This document shows positions 35,831 through 45,760 of a DNA stretch of 64,000 nt, piece after piece. Numbering within the stretch: the first letter of the stretch is position 1; every line of letters begins with the position of its first letter. The translations under genes were made by a program, and so were the position numbers. The notes under the pieces are model-generated. The model was not told where the DNA came from. It made no database searches and saw only the letters and a program-made list of their open reading frames with translations. Origin of the DNA: Tricholoma matsutake (taxonomy: Eukaryota; Basidiomycota; Agaricomycetes; Agaricales; Tricholomataceae); assembly GCA_026075535.2 (NCBI GenBank), contig AP026547.1, forward strand, positions 9,424,001 through 9,488,000, in the 5' to 3' direction.

Positions 35831-36165
35831 CCCCATGCCTGCGAGCCCCTGCTCGTAGGGTGGATCATGAGTGTGTGCAGGCGACAACAACAATGACGCC
35901 GCCGTCTACCAGCACCAGAACCCCCCAGAATGCAAAGCACGGCTGCCAACAACAACAGACAATGACAACAAGGCCAACGACACACCACCCACCTCCAGCC
36001 CCACAAGCCACTGCTCGTGGGGTGGATTGTGGGTGGAATGATGCCCAGGCACAGGGACAGGAGACGACAATGACACACCACCCACCCCCAGCCTCACGAG
36101 CAACTGCTCATGGGGTGGATCATGGGTGGAAGGACAGACAACAGCAGGGTCGCATCCCCTCCCCC
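35830..36165 (+). other. Candidate coding stretch with PPPA(P/S)xATAxGVDxGW repeats
   Basis: Part of a 155-codon plus frame (35,860-36,327). It reads THHPPPAPQATARGVDCGWN and then a second HHPPPASRATAHGVDHGW, encoded by two palindromic modules; a third, altered module lies near 35,840. The same peptide is kept on minus at 33,820-34,195 in the oppositely oriented copy. This is either a real short repeat protein or frame conservation forced by the palindrome; I cannot decide. Confidence 0.35.
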
Positions 36166-36169
36166 TCCC

Positions 36170-36425
36170 CCGCACTTCATGTGGGGAGGGATTTTTTTTG
36201 TACTTTTAATTATTCATTAGTATTGTGCCCCCCCTCCCCCATTTTGCGTGGGGGAGGGATTTTTTTCTTCATGTTTTTACCTCCCCCCTCACATTTGGCG
36301 CGAGGGGTTAGCTTTTTATGTATATAAATAAAACTCCCTCTCACATCTTGTGAAAGGGAGGATTTTTTGTTTATCTATGTAATCACAATCATCCCCACTC
36401 CCTTGCATTCAATGTGAGGGATGTG
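36170..36425. repeat. Hairpin ladder, inverted copy
   Basis: Reverse complement of the ladder at 33,515-33,785, with small differences in loops and spacers. Confidence 0.8.
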
Positions 36426-36524
36426 GTTAATTAAAATTTTTTGATCTTAACTACTTCGAAAAAAATTAGAGTTGTGAGTTTGAGTGTCATGAATAAACCT
36501 TATATTACTAACTAATAATTCTCT

Positions 36525-36602
36525 TGTGGCTCAACTGGTTAAGCACACATGTTTGGTTTGTCATGTGATCACTCTAATCAAGATGTCTTGAGTTCAATCC
36601 TT
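36525..36602 (+). ncRNA. tRNA-like segment (inner element, right edge)
   Basis: GTGGCTCAACTGGTTAAGCA (A box) followed by GAGTTCAATCC (B box). It is an inverted match of 33,339-33,416 and points out of the element. Confidence 0.6.
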
Positions 36603-37057
36603 ACTCTGCACAAATATATTTTGTAGGCACTTTGACAACTTAAGACTTGAAATTTGACTATCCATTAGGGTATATACTCTAAGTTGAGCATCTGGAGTAA
36701 CCAGAATCTGGTTGGAATAACTGGAATAACTGGACTCCGACCAGAATAACTGGACTCCAATCAGAATAACTGGACTCCAACTGGAATAACTGGACTCCAA
36801 CTAGAATAGGTGGGGGAGGGTAAATTACAGGAGTGGGTGTGGGAGTGCTGGTGGTGGGTGCACACACAGTGGTGGTGGTAGAGTGGAGAGGAGGAGGATG
36901 TGGCATTGATGACGGTGGTGGTGGTTGTGAGCTGGCAGTCACATGTCATGTGTCATGCAATGCATGCAGCTATGCATATGGTTACTATGCCCTTAATTGG
37001 GTAATAAAGGTATTAAAGGGTAATAATGGTATTAAATGTAGGTAGGAATAAAGACTT

Positions 37058-37132
37058 GGTAGATCAGTGGTTGAGTGTGTTGTTCTGTGTGTAAACCTGT
37101 GTAGACCTGAGGTCGAGTGTTCAATTCTTACT
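37058..37132 (+). ncRNA. tRNA-like segment (outer element, right edge)
   Basis: TGGTAGATCAGTGGTTGAGT (A box) and GGTCGAGTGTTCAATTCTT (B box). It is an inverted match of 34,878-34,945 and reads toward the right terminus. Confidence 0.6.
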
Positions 37133-37489
37133 GTATGTGAAACTTTTATTTGGGAAAGCACATGCATTCCAGTTAGTCTGGTTAGTCCATGCATTCTGGT
37201 TAGTCCAGTTGTGATGAGTCCGGTCAGATTCTGGGGATTCTGGGTGTAAATTGGATCCTTAGTCTGACTGGAATTGTGCTGCATAGGGAAAACTACATAC
37301 AAAAAAAATTCCACTGGATTCCAGAAATTCCAGAAATTCTGGCCAGACAAACCAGAATCTAACCGGAATAGGTGGGGGAGTGTAAAGTACTCACTTGAAG
37401 GACTGCAACCGATAAACCAGTTTTGACCAGTTTTACTACCATTTTTTACTGTTTAATTAAATTATATTATATACTTAATAAAACTAATT

Positions 37490-38135
37490 ACATCACCCTG
37501 TGAGCAGGTGCTCGCAGCAGTGGGATGTTGCTAATAGAAAGAAAAAAAGAAAAAAAGACCAAATAACAAAAGAAAGAAGAGAAAAAAAGACAAGAAACAC
37601 CCCACAGTCTTGCATTTGTAGCAAGAGTGGGGCATCGTTCCCCAGTACTCGTTGTTGTCAGTCGTCATTCATTGTTTCCCCCATTTGTGTCATCCCTGCA
37701 TTGTCATTTGTCATTGTCCCCACATAGTCGTCCCTGCACTGTCATTTGTCGTTGTCCCCACGTTTTTGTTGCTGTCCTCCCCATCATTTGTTGGCTGGTC
37801 CCTTGTCGTCAGCACCTCTATTGCCCCCTACGAGCAGTGGCTCACAGGCAGGGTAGTGGTGCTGTGTGATGCAGCACCCATCGTGGTCCAGGAATGGGAC
37901 CCATTGCCACCCTGCAAGCAGAGGCTCGCAGCGGCAGCATGGGACAAGTGGCTCACAGGGGAGACATGGGGCGGGGGTGTCGTTGTTGTCAAGCTTGAGG
38001 AAGACATCAAGATGGTTAGTTATAAAAAAAAAGAAATCAATGATAACAAACATACCTGTGGCCCAAACGATGCTAGTCATCATTTGGGCACTTTGTGTTT
38101 GTTCATCTGTGGTGGCAAGGTTCTGAGCTAGGCAG
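37490..38135. repeat. Palindromic modules inside hAT element 1
   Basis: Three GAGCAG-type palindromes (about 37,500, 37,830 and 37,910), a CCCCAC...GTGGGG hairpin (about 37,598-37,633) and a GCCCAAACGATGCTAGTCAT palindrome (about 38,062), with an A-rich intron-like stretch (38,010-38,058) between. Confidence 0.6.
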
Positions 38136-38145
38136 TATGGGTGTC

Positions 38146-38386
38146 AAGGGTGGTGGGGGATGGAGAGGGTGGTGGGGGATGGAGAGGGTGGTGGGGGATG
38201 GAGAGGGTGGTGGGGGATGGAGAGGGTGGTGGGGGATGGAGAGGGTGGTGGGGGATGGAGAGGGTGGTGGGGGATGGAGAGGGTGGTGGGGGATGGAGAG
38301 GGTGGTGGGGGATGGAGAGGGTGGTGGGGGATGGAGAGGGTGGTGGGGGATGGAGAGGGTGGTGGGGGATGGAGAGGGTGGTGTGT
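38146..38386. repeat. 19-bp minisatellite, about 12-13 units
   Basis: GGTGGTGGGGGATGGAGAG repeated with hardly any differences. Three long frames on plus and one on minus exist only because the period is not divisible by three and the unit has no stop. Confidence 0.95.
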
Positions 38387-39367
38387 CACCCCCATTGGTG
38401 TTGGCATCGTTTGTGTTGTGTTGTTAAGAAAAGAACAGAACTTAAAAGAAAGGAAAAACCAGTTAGTAGAAGTGATAATAAATCAATAAAAAAAAACATA
38501 CCCTGCCAAAATGACAGACTGGCATTGTTTGGGCTGCCTGCATTGTGTTCATTTGTTTGCATGGTTGTTGGTGTGGACAAGGTGGTGACACAGCATTGTT
38601 GATGTTGTGGTTGTGGTTGTAGGAAGCTGTCAGAAAGTGGTGCCACTTTTGTTTTTGGGAGCACAAACATGATCACATGGTCTGTGCTATGCCACAGGGT
38701 ATATAAACCCCACCAAACAAGTACTTGCATTGTAGACTTGTCCCACTTCATTAATAGTTAGTTATAATTAGTACTTATATCAGTTCTTTTTATCTATATT
38801 TATGTAGCTTCAACTGTATATATGGTACATGTTATATACAGTGAAAAGACTGGTCACAACCAATTGCAACTGGTCTTATCAGTTTTTGAATATTTTCAAA
38901 GTGAGGCAACCTACAACTGCACTGACTCGCAAATGAAGCAACTGCAACTGACAGTCCGGTTGCCTTCGGTTGGGTTGGGTTCAGTTTCGGTTTTTTTCCA
39001 GTCCATGTGACTGGACCTTTAAACACTTGCGAAGTCTATTCTCAAGACTCCAGTTGCCCCTGTATCTATCTTTGCTGCCCATCAGCTTCTTGTAACAAGC
39101 AAGCTGCTACACTCTTATTTACTCCACACAAACAATGCAGTAGTCAGATTCACTTTACTCATGAACAACAACCCTCTCCAACCCGTCAACATGCTCCCCA
39201 GAATTTACCTTCACATTTGGGAACTTCAGATGGTGAATCTGATCATTCAGATGTTGAAGAGGAGTTGGTAGAAGGACTGCAACATTTGGACTTTTGTGCA
39301 GGTTCTGAGTCTCATTCTGAGTCCGAGTCAGGCTCTGGCTCATGGTCATCATCTCAGTCGTCCTCTG

Positions 39368-40878
39368 TAGTGTTTGAAGGTCTGGTTCAGTCCAGTTTTT
39401 TCCCACTTTGGGCTCAAACTGGGACTGGAACTGGTTCCATGACATTCCAAAACTACATACAACTGGACTGAACTGCACAAAACTGGTTTGTTGCAGTCCA
39501 ACCCGACCTGACTATTGGTTGTAGCTGGTTTGACCACAACCAGTCGTCTACCAACTGAGGTTGGTCTAAACTGAGTTTATGTAGATAAAATAATACTATT
39601 TTAAGCCTAAATAAAGCCCCTCACAGGCAGGGGCCTGTGAGTGAGCATGTAGGTAGCACAGTAAAAAAAACAATATACCCCCTACCTCGCAGGATGTGCA
39701 AGGGAAGGGGTCAGTTAGTAAATGTATCAAATGAATGAAAAAAACCCTCCTGCACTTGAAGCAGGAAGGGGTGGTGTCGTCGTCCATCTGTCGCCAGCAT
39801 CCCTTGTCGTTGTCATCCCTCATCTCCTAGCCACTGCCCTTGCCAGTGTCATTGTCATTGTCATTGTCCTAGTCATCATGATGGCCGTCGTTGCCACTGT
39901 CCTTGTCCTTGTTGTCAAGCTGTCACCATCATCCTTGTTGTTGCTGGTCGTTGTTGTCGCATTGGCCCCATTGGTGACATGGCCTATGAGCACAGGGCGG
40001 AGGCAGCCAGGTGTCATTAAGACCCATTACCACCCTGCGAGCAGATGCTTGCAGTGGCAATATAGGGCACTGGTGTGGGGTGCTGGTTCAGGCCTCATTG
40101 CTACCAGTAAGTAAGAACCTGATAAAGAAAGTAGGAAAGTTAGTTAGTTGAAAAAAGAAAGAATGTTTGAACTTACCTGGGGCCCATTTCATTCATTTGG
40201 CTCTACTTGTCATTAGCCGCTGTGTTGTTGCTCTGTCATCCACCCTGCGAGCAGGGGCTCGCAGCGGTGGCATATGTGGGTGGACGTGGGTGCCATGTTG
40301 GTGCTGTCTCATTGTTACAACATAGTTAGAGCCTAAAAAAGAAAAGAAAAGATTAGTTAGTTGAAAAAAGAATATCAAAAATCATTACCTGGGGCCTAAA
40401 CGACAGCTGTCATCATTTGGGCCCATGCTTGGGAGCATTATCTGATGGGGGAGTGGTAACGACAGTGATTGTTGATGTTGACATAGTGTGGCAGTGGTAA
40501 ACAAAAGTAGCACCACATTTTCATTTGGGTGTGCAAATATGACCAAATGGTCCATGCGCAGCCTCAGGGTATATAAACCCTTACTTTTCATGTTCTTTTC
40601 TCTTGGGTATGCCCATTATTATGCTTTATTTTAGTTATTATGAATCTACATTTAATTAAATTACATATAGTGTAGTAAATAAATGTATGGAATAGGAGTC
40701 AGTTTGAACTGGTTAGAACTGGTTTCCATTGGTTTTAAATAAATATAAATTCAGTGCAACCGCAACCAATAGGCTAAGGAAATGAGAGCAACCGCAACTG
40801 CAAAAAGACTGAACCACAGTTTGGTTTGGTCTGGTTTCAGTTTTTTTCCGGTTCGATGAACCAGACTTTCAAACACTA
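39368..40878 (+). mobile_element. Non-autonomous hAT element 2
   Basis: Starts TAGTGTTTGAAGGTCTGG and ends CCAGACTTTCAAACACTA, a near-perfect inverted terminus. It is flanked by a perfect 8-bp duplication GTCCTCTG (39,360-39,367 and 40,879-40,886). It is 1,511 bp with no transposase. The interior has palindromic modules near 39,612, 40,030 and 40,245, a CCTGCACTTGAAGCAGG hairpin (about 39,749) and a GGGCCTAAACGACAG...CATTTGGGCCC palindrome (about 40,395). It lies in the Ser-rich part of hAT pseudogene 2. Confidence 0.92.
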
Positions 40879-43624
40879 GTCCTCTGGCTCTCAGTCATCT
40901 TCTGGCTCTCAATCAGTCTCGTTCATTCACGTTCACGTGCACAACTCCCATGTGCAGGACCTCATAGCAAACCACATCAGTGCCATTCAGTGCCAAGAGG
41001 TGGTGCTAAAGATGTCTGGTCATTTTTCACAAAGGTCAAGGGACAGACTATCCCAGTGAGTTTTCACATTATAAATCTATTGCATACTGGGTAATTGGTG
41101 TTTCAGACATTCTCACAAGTCCAAGTCCTCACATGCCATTGCTTCATTTGGCATAATGACAAGCACATTGAATTTAAGAAAGTATTTATATAGTGAACAC
41201 ATTGAGGAATGGGTTACTGGTTGTGATGATTTGAATATTAAGATTACTGCTGAAGCAGCCTTGCCAGCTGTTCGTAAATTTCATGCTGAACCAGAGCCTA
41301 CATGATTGGAGGTGGAACATCAAGAATATACCAAGGAGGCATTTGTAGAAGCTATTCTCACATTCATTGTTGGTGATGATCAAGTATGTTTCATTCTGTC
41401 TAACTTGAACATGTTGTAATATTAACATTACTTCAGTCAATCAATATTGTGCAGTCGCCAAGATTGAGAAAGATATTTCTGCTTCTTTGTAAAGAGCTGC
41501 AGGAGTCTGACATTCCAGGTCATTCTACAATGTGCACCCATATTGAACAAGCTTACAAAAAACACATGAATCAGCTTGAACAAGAAATGGCGGTAAATGA
41601 AATTTTCCAATTTTAAGATACATACTGAATTCAATTTTTATGGAAATCAGTTGGAAAAATATCATTTACTACTGATGCCTGGACTGATCCAAACCAGACA
41701 TCTTTCATGGCTGTAACTGCACACTGGATTGAGGCTGTAGCAGAGAAAGTGCCTAGTGGCTCTAAGAAAATGCTTCGACTTTGATCACATCTTGTTGGAT
41801 TTCACAAGCTTCCTGGACATCACACAGGTGAACATTTGGCACATTGTTTTCTGTTTATCACTGACCACTTAAAGATTATGGAAAAGGTAAGTAGAATTTA
41901 TATGTTTAGGCCATGACAGACTCTAATAGCATCTCAGATGGGATGGATTACCTGTGACAATGCATCCAACAATGACACTATGTTCAGATACCTGTCAACT
42001 CTCCTCCAAAAGTGCAAAATCAATATTAATATGGATGAACAAAGGATTCAGTAGGTTTATAATTCACTGCATTGGGAACTAATTTTGATGTTGTTTTATA
42101 GCTGCTTCCCTCACATTGTAAATCTTGCATGCAAAGCAGCATTAGCAGCTATCACAGATCTGTCATATATCGATGACACTATTGAAGGTTATTCTGATTA
42201 TGATCCCAGTTATTCCTATGCCAAGGATTGCATTGCAACTGCATGCTCTCTTGTAAATGCAGTAAACTATATTTTCATTCATTCTTGCCAATTTTGATTC
42301 ACAACATCAACAGATACAAAATAGTAATATCAAGAAACAGCATTTTTCAACCTATGTACAGCAGTATTTTGAACAAGACTATCAGCTCCTCCATGATGTG
42401 ACAACAAGATGGTCATCAACATTACTGATGATCAATCAGGTCTTGAAGTTGAAAGAGGAAAGTTTAGCATACTGTTAATCTACTTTAGGCTAACACTGTT
42501 ATAGGCAATTGAAGACATCACACATGATAATGAATTTAAAGAACTGTGGAAATATCAGTTAGATGAGCATGATTGGGAGTTGTTATCAGATTATCAGCAA
42601 ATACTTCAAGTAATTATGCAGCTAATTTCTAACAGTTAACCATACTGACATAAACAGCCTAGGTTCCTCATGCATTCCAGGACATTTTGGGTGCTGAAGC
42701 AACACCAACAATATGTTATTCAGTTCCTGCATACTCTGCCTTTATCAACAAGTGGAAACTGCTCAAGGAAGATAACCCACAGTGGGCCAATATTATTCAG
42801 CCTGGTCTGGATGAGTTGGAAGATTATCAAGACCATCTAGCTGACACACCAGCATATGTGGTGGCAATGGGTGTTACTATCATGACCAATCACCAAAGAA
42901 GTATGCCATAGCCAAAGACATGTTTTTCAAAGCTGTAAGCTTCACATTTGTAGCCTCTTTCAAGCTAATAACTTGAATACTGTAATTCTGATAGCTTCGT
43001 CCATATGATAACAATCAGGCTGAAGGGAGACCATATAACCAGCTGGCAGCCAAGTCATCATCCTCCCAGCCAACAGCAATGGATATTCTTGGTCTAAATT
43101 GAGTTACATCAACACAGCCAAAAGTTTCATTGGAAAAGAAGGTAGACCAGTATTTTAGCAATCCTAATTCTGGATCTGGTATCTTGGCATTTTGGCAGGT
43201 AATAAATGTTCTATCTGCAATTTGCTTCTTTGCTAAATTATATTCAGGAACATGAACACCAGTACCCTTGCATATTCTGACTTACAATGGATGTTATACC
43301 TATCCAAGCTTCAAGTGTGCCCTGTGAAAGAGTATTCTCATCTGGGAAGGAGACAATGGCCCCTCGGAGAAGGCATATCTCAGCTAGCCCTACAGATGTT
43401 GAAGTATTCAATTAAAAAAGGACATCCATTGAACTTTACCCAGGGTATGCACTGGACAAATGAACTTACAGAATTTGAGTTTGCAGCAAGGACAGAGCCT
43501 GTGGGTGATGCAGAAGCATATGGGCATAAACTGGGAGAACCTGAGATGGACCTAGATGTTATTGATGAAGATCTCAAAGACCTGCAGAAAGATCTGGAAG
43601 CATTGGAACAACTCCTGAGTGGTT

Positions 43625-43750
43625 CAGATGATGAGGAAGATGAGGAAGAGGAAGAGGAAGAGGAAGAGGAAGAGGAAGAGGAAGAGGAAGAGGAAGAGGA
43701 AGAGGAAGATGATGAGGAAGAGGAAGAGGAAGAGGAAGATGATGATGAAT
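43625..43750 (+). repeat. GAAGAG/GAGGAA microsatellite coding poly-Glu
   Basis: About 20 six-base units give the acidic tail of hAT pseudogene 2, interrupted by GATGAT (Asp). Confidence 0.92.
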
Positions 43751-43759
43751 AACTTCCAT

Positions 43760-44100
43760 TTCTGCTTGGACGATGAAGAAGGAGAAGAGGGAGAAGAAGA
43801 TGAATAAATTCCATTTCTGCCTTAAATGATGTACATTTATGCACAGCATTGTACAATATACATTATGAAGATATCACTTGGGATCCTGATTTTGGGCAAT
43901 AGAACAGGTAACCCACAGGTACTTTTGAGTGTACCTGTACATGTACCCGCAACCCATGGGTCACAAGCCACATGTCAGACAAGTATAGGTAGTCATACCC
44001 ACTGTCTCCCATTGTATCATTCACCAACAGCTCCTGCATCTGAGAAGACCCACAATCATGGGCTCCTTTGAGTACAGGAGCTGACTACTGAACCATCATC
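43760..44100. other. Probable 3' flank of hAT pseudogene 2
   Basis: Non-coding. Near 43,910-43,970 it is rich in CAGGTAC and GTACCTGTAC words, possible subterminal transposase sites. The actual 3' terminus was not identified. Confidence 0.35.
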
Positions 44101-44104
44101 AGGG

Positions 44105-44800
44105 CTGGGAGGGATCCACCCCATGAGCAGTTGCTCACAGCAGTGGGGTGTAGCTACAAGAATGGAAAAAGAAAAGAAAAGCCCCACCGTCTTGCGTTTG
44201 TAGCAAGGGTGGGGTCATGCCGTTGTTGTGCCATCATCCCCACCCATTGTCCCTGTCGTCCCCACCATCCTTCATCATCATGTTGGTTCTCTGCTGTTCT
44301 TCATCGTCATGTCATTGTTGTCCCCCCCATTTGTCATTGCCATGACATTGGAGGGATCCACTGCCAGTGGCTCGTGGTGGGTTGTCTTGGTCCTGTCATT
44401 GTTGTCATTGTCCATCATTAGCACCTTCAATCCCACCCTACAAGCAGAGGCAGGTAGCAGTGGTTGTGAGGGGCTGCATTGTTGGTCATGGGTCCTTTTA
44501 CCCTGTCCTGCCATTGTCATGGCAGTGTTTCCTGTTTCAAAAATTAGTAATGAGGTGACAGGGTTAGGGGCATTTTGCATGCTTACCTTGCAGATACCCT
44601 GCTACCCAGGCTTTCTGGTACCTGTATGGGGTCTCCTAACTGCAAACAACTCCCTGACATCCCATTTGGATGGGGAGGAGGGGTGTGCATGTGCGTCGTA
44701 TGTCGTTGTGATGGTAGATAAGCTAAAAATAACAAAAGAGCAGTTAGTATTTGAAAAAGAAAGAAAAGAACAATTAAACACTTAATTTACAGGTGGAGGG
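44105..44800. repeat. Palindromic modules (module family)
   Basis: GAGCAGTTGCTC-type palindromes (about 44,122 and 44,442), a GCCCCACCGTCTTGCGTTTG...GTGGGG hairpin (about 44,181-44,214), and the CATCCCATTTGGATGGGGAG hairpin (about 44,660). The order matches 13,190-13,880. Confidence 0.6.
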
Positions 44801-44835
44801 GCCTCAGGCTCCTGAACACAAGTCAATGTCCAAAT

Positions 44836-45207
44836 TAGTGTTGCCTTGACCGACTTTTGGCATTTTTGTATATTGAGAATAGCTGATACCATGCACCTGG
44901 ACCACTTGGTGTTGAGAGAGAGGACCCATCAACCTTTGGGGTCTTGCATCCATGTAAATATTTTGAGAATTTTATAAATTTTATTGGAATTGATATTGCC
45001 CTTGACTCATTTTTTCAAGTCAACCAGTAAAGAATAAGTCAAGGGCAATATCAATTCCAATAAAATTTATAAAATTCTCAAAATATTTACATGGATGCAA
45101 GACCCCAAAAGTCAATGGGTCCTCTCTCAACACTAAGTGGTCCAGGCACATGGTATCAAGTTATTCTCAATATACAAAAATGCCAAAAGTCAGTCAAGGC
45201 AACACTA
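44836..45207. mobile_element. 372-bp foldback hAT MITE
   Basis: Almost the whole element is one palindrome. TAGTGTTGCCTTGACC at the left mirrors the right end, and the arms continue to a short centre near 45,005-45,045. It is flanked by a perfect 8-bp duplication GTCCAAAT (44,828-44,835 and 45,208-45,215). The TAGTGTT terminus and duplication length place it in the hAT superfamily. A few mismatches between arms suggest moderate age. Confidence 0.93.
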
Positions 45208-45215
45208 GTCCAAAT

Positions 45216-45760
45216 ATGCTGCAAGCAGATGCTTGCAGCAGTGGTGGTGGTGCTCCTCACCATCGTTGTTGTTGCTGCTGTCCACTGACAATGTTCTTCC
45301 CACAATCCACCCCTCAAGCAGTTGCTCGAGGATGTGGGTGCGGGTGGTGTGTCATTCATAGTTGTTGTAGTCCAGTGTTGGTGGCGCACATGCATGTGTA
45401 TGAGCATTTGGTGGTGTCATCACTTTGTGCTGCCAGGCTTTCCTAGTTGAGGAGGTTAGGGGGCTGTTAGTGATGTGGCGCCAGTTGGTGCGTCAAGAGG
45501 TGCTCACCTCATGGACACCCCCCTTCATGGGTCTCCCAGTACCTCTCTACCATCACCTGAGCCCCTTCTCCATCTCCTGGCACCTGACATCCTTGAATGG
45601 GTAGTGGGGGGGTCATGCATTTGTGGATGAGTGTTGGTTGCATAGCACCAACCCGCAACCACCATCATTAGTAATAGTTTAGATCCTAAAGACAAGAAGA
45701 AAACAATTGGTTAGTAGAGAGAAAGAAAAAAACCAATGTACTGGCAATGCAAATGATGGC
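45216..45760. repeat. Palindromic modules (module family)
   Basis: GCAAGCAGATGCTTGCAG (about 45,221) and CAAGCAGTTGCTCGAGG (about 45,313), then an A-rich intron-like stretch and a CAAATGATGGCAACCGTCATTTG palindrome core near 45,750 (given here as its two 8-base arms around GCAACC). The foldback MITE landed just before the first palindrome. Confidence 0.5.

Larger units (their letters stand above)
34636..36830 (-). mobile_element. MULE-like element, inner inverted copy
   Basis: Begins AGTACTTTACACTCCCCCAC and ends GAGGGTAAATTACAG, the exact reverse of the outer copy's ends. It is flanked by a perfect 9-bp duplication GAGTGGGTG (34,627-34,635 and 36,831-36,839). Size 2,195 bp. Left to right on plus it holds a tRNA-like segment, the intron-like array, palindromic modules, a hairpin ladder and a second tRNA-like segment. 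No transposase is seen. Confidence 0.8.
33170..37391 (+). mobile_element. Long-terminal-repeat-inverted (MULE-like) element, outer copy
   Basis: Starts CTGTAATTTACCCTCCCCCA and ends GGGGGAGTGTAAAGTACT. It is flanked by TACTTGAAG (33,161-33,169) and CACTTGAAG (37,392-37,400), a 9-bp duplication with one transition. It is split by an inverted copy of itself (34,636-36,830); without that copy it would be about 2.0 kb. The ends share the core TTTACnCTCCCCCACCTATTC in inverted orientation. The 9-bp duplication points to a Mutator-like mechanism. No transposase frame was found, so it is presumably mobilised in trans. Confidence 0.75.
33077..39028 (+). mobile_element. Non-autonomous hAT element 1 (contains nested insertions)
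   Basis: Starts TAGTGTTTTAAGGTCTGG and ends CCTTTAAACACTT, hAT-type inverted termini. An 8-bp target duplication flanks it: GCAAAGTC (33,069-33,076) and GCGAAGTC (39,029-39,036), one mismatch. Without the insertion at 33,170-37,391 it would be about 1.7 kb, close to its relative at 39,368-40,878. It has no transposase. The interior holds palindromic modules and a 19-bp minisatellite. Confidence 0.85.
32345..43752 (+). pseudogene. hAT transposase pseudogene 2, split by nested insertions
   Basis: Start proposed at 32,345 (MAAPCTKTKNATKSSS) with a GTATGT donor after it. A Lys/Ser repeat domain (32,740-33,060) ends at the first insertion (33,077-39,028). Ser-rich acidic sequence (39,130-39,360) ends at the second (39,368-40,878). 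Then come a BED-finger-like KDVWSFFTKVKGQ, LRKIFLLLCKELQESDIPG, KISFTTDAWTDPNQTSFMAV, HKLPGHHTGEHLA, GWITCDNASNN, CFPHIVNLACKAALAAITD and TTRWSSTLLMINQVL. The hAT dimerisation motif ASSVPCERVFSSGKETMAPR lies at about 43,300-43,370, and the protein ends in a long poly-Glu tail. Introns of about 50-60 nt separate the blocks. There are a few internal stops (for example after MLRL near 41,780). It was a large enzyme of a lineage distinct from hAT 1. Confidence 0.85.

Noticed and set aside
38141..38602. Long Gly/Trp-rich and Pro/His-rich frames
   Set aside because: They are translations of the 19-bp minisatellite; the period is not divisible by three and the unit lacks stops, so all frames are open.
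43380..43856. Poly-Ser frame on minus opposite the poly-Glu tail
   Set aside because: It is the antisense reading of the GAAGAG microsatellite; the plus strand continues the hAT transposase.
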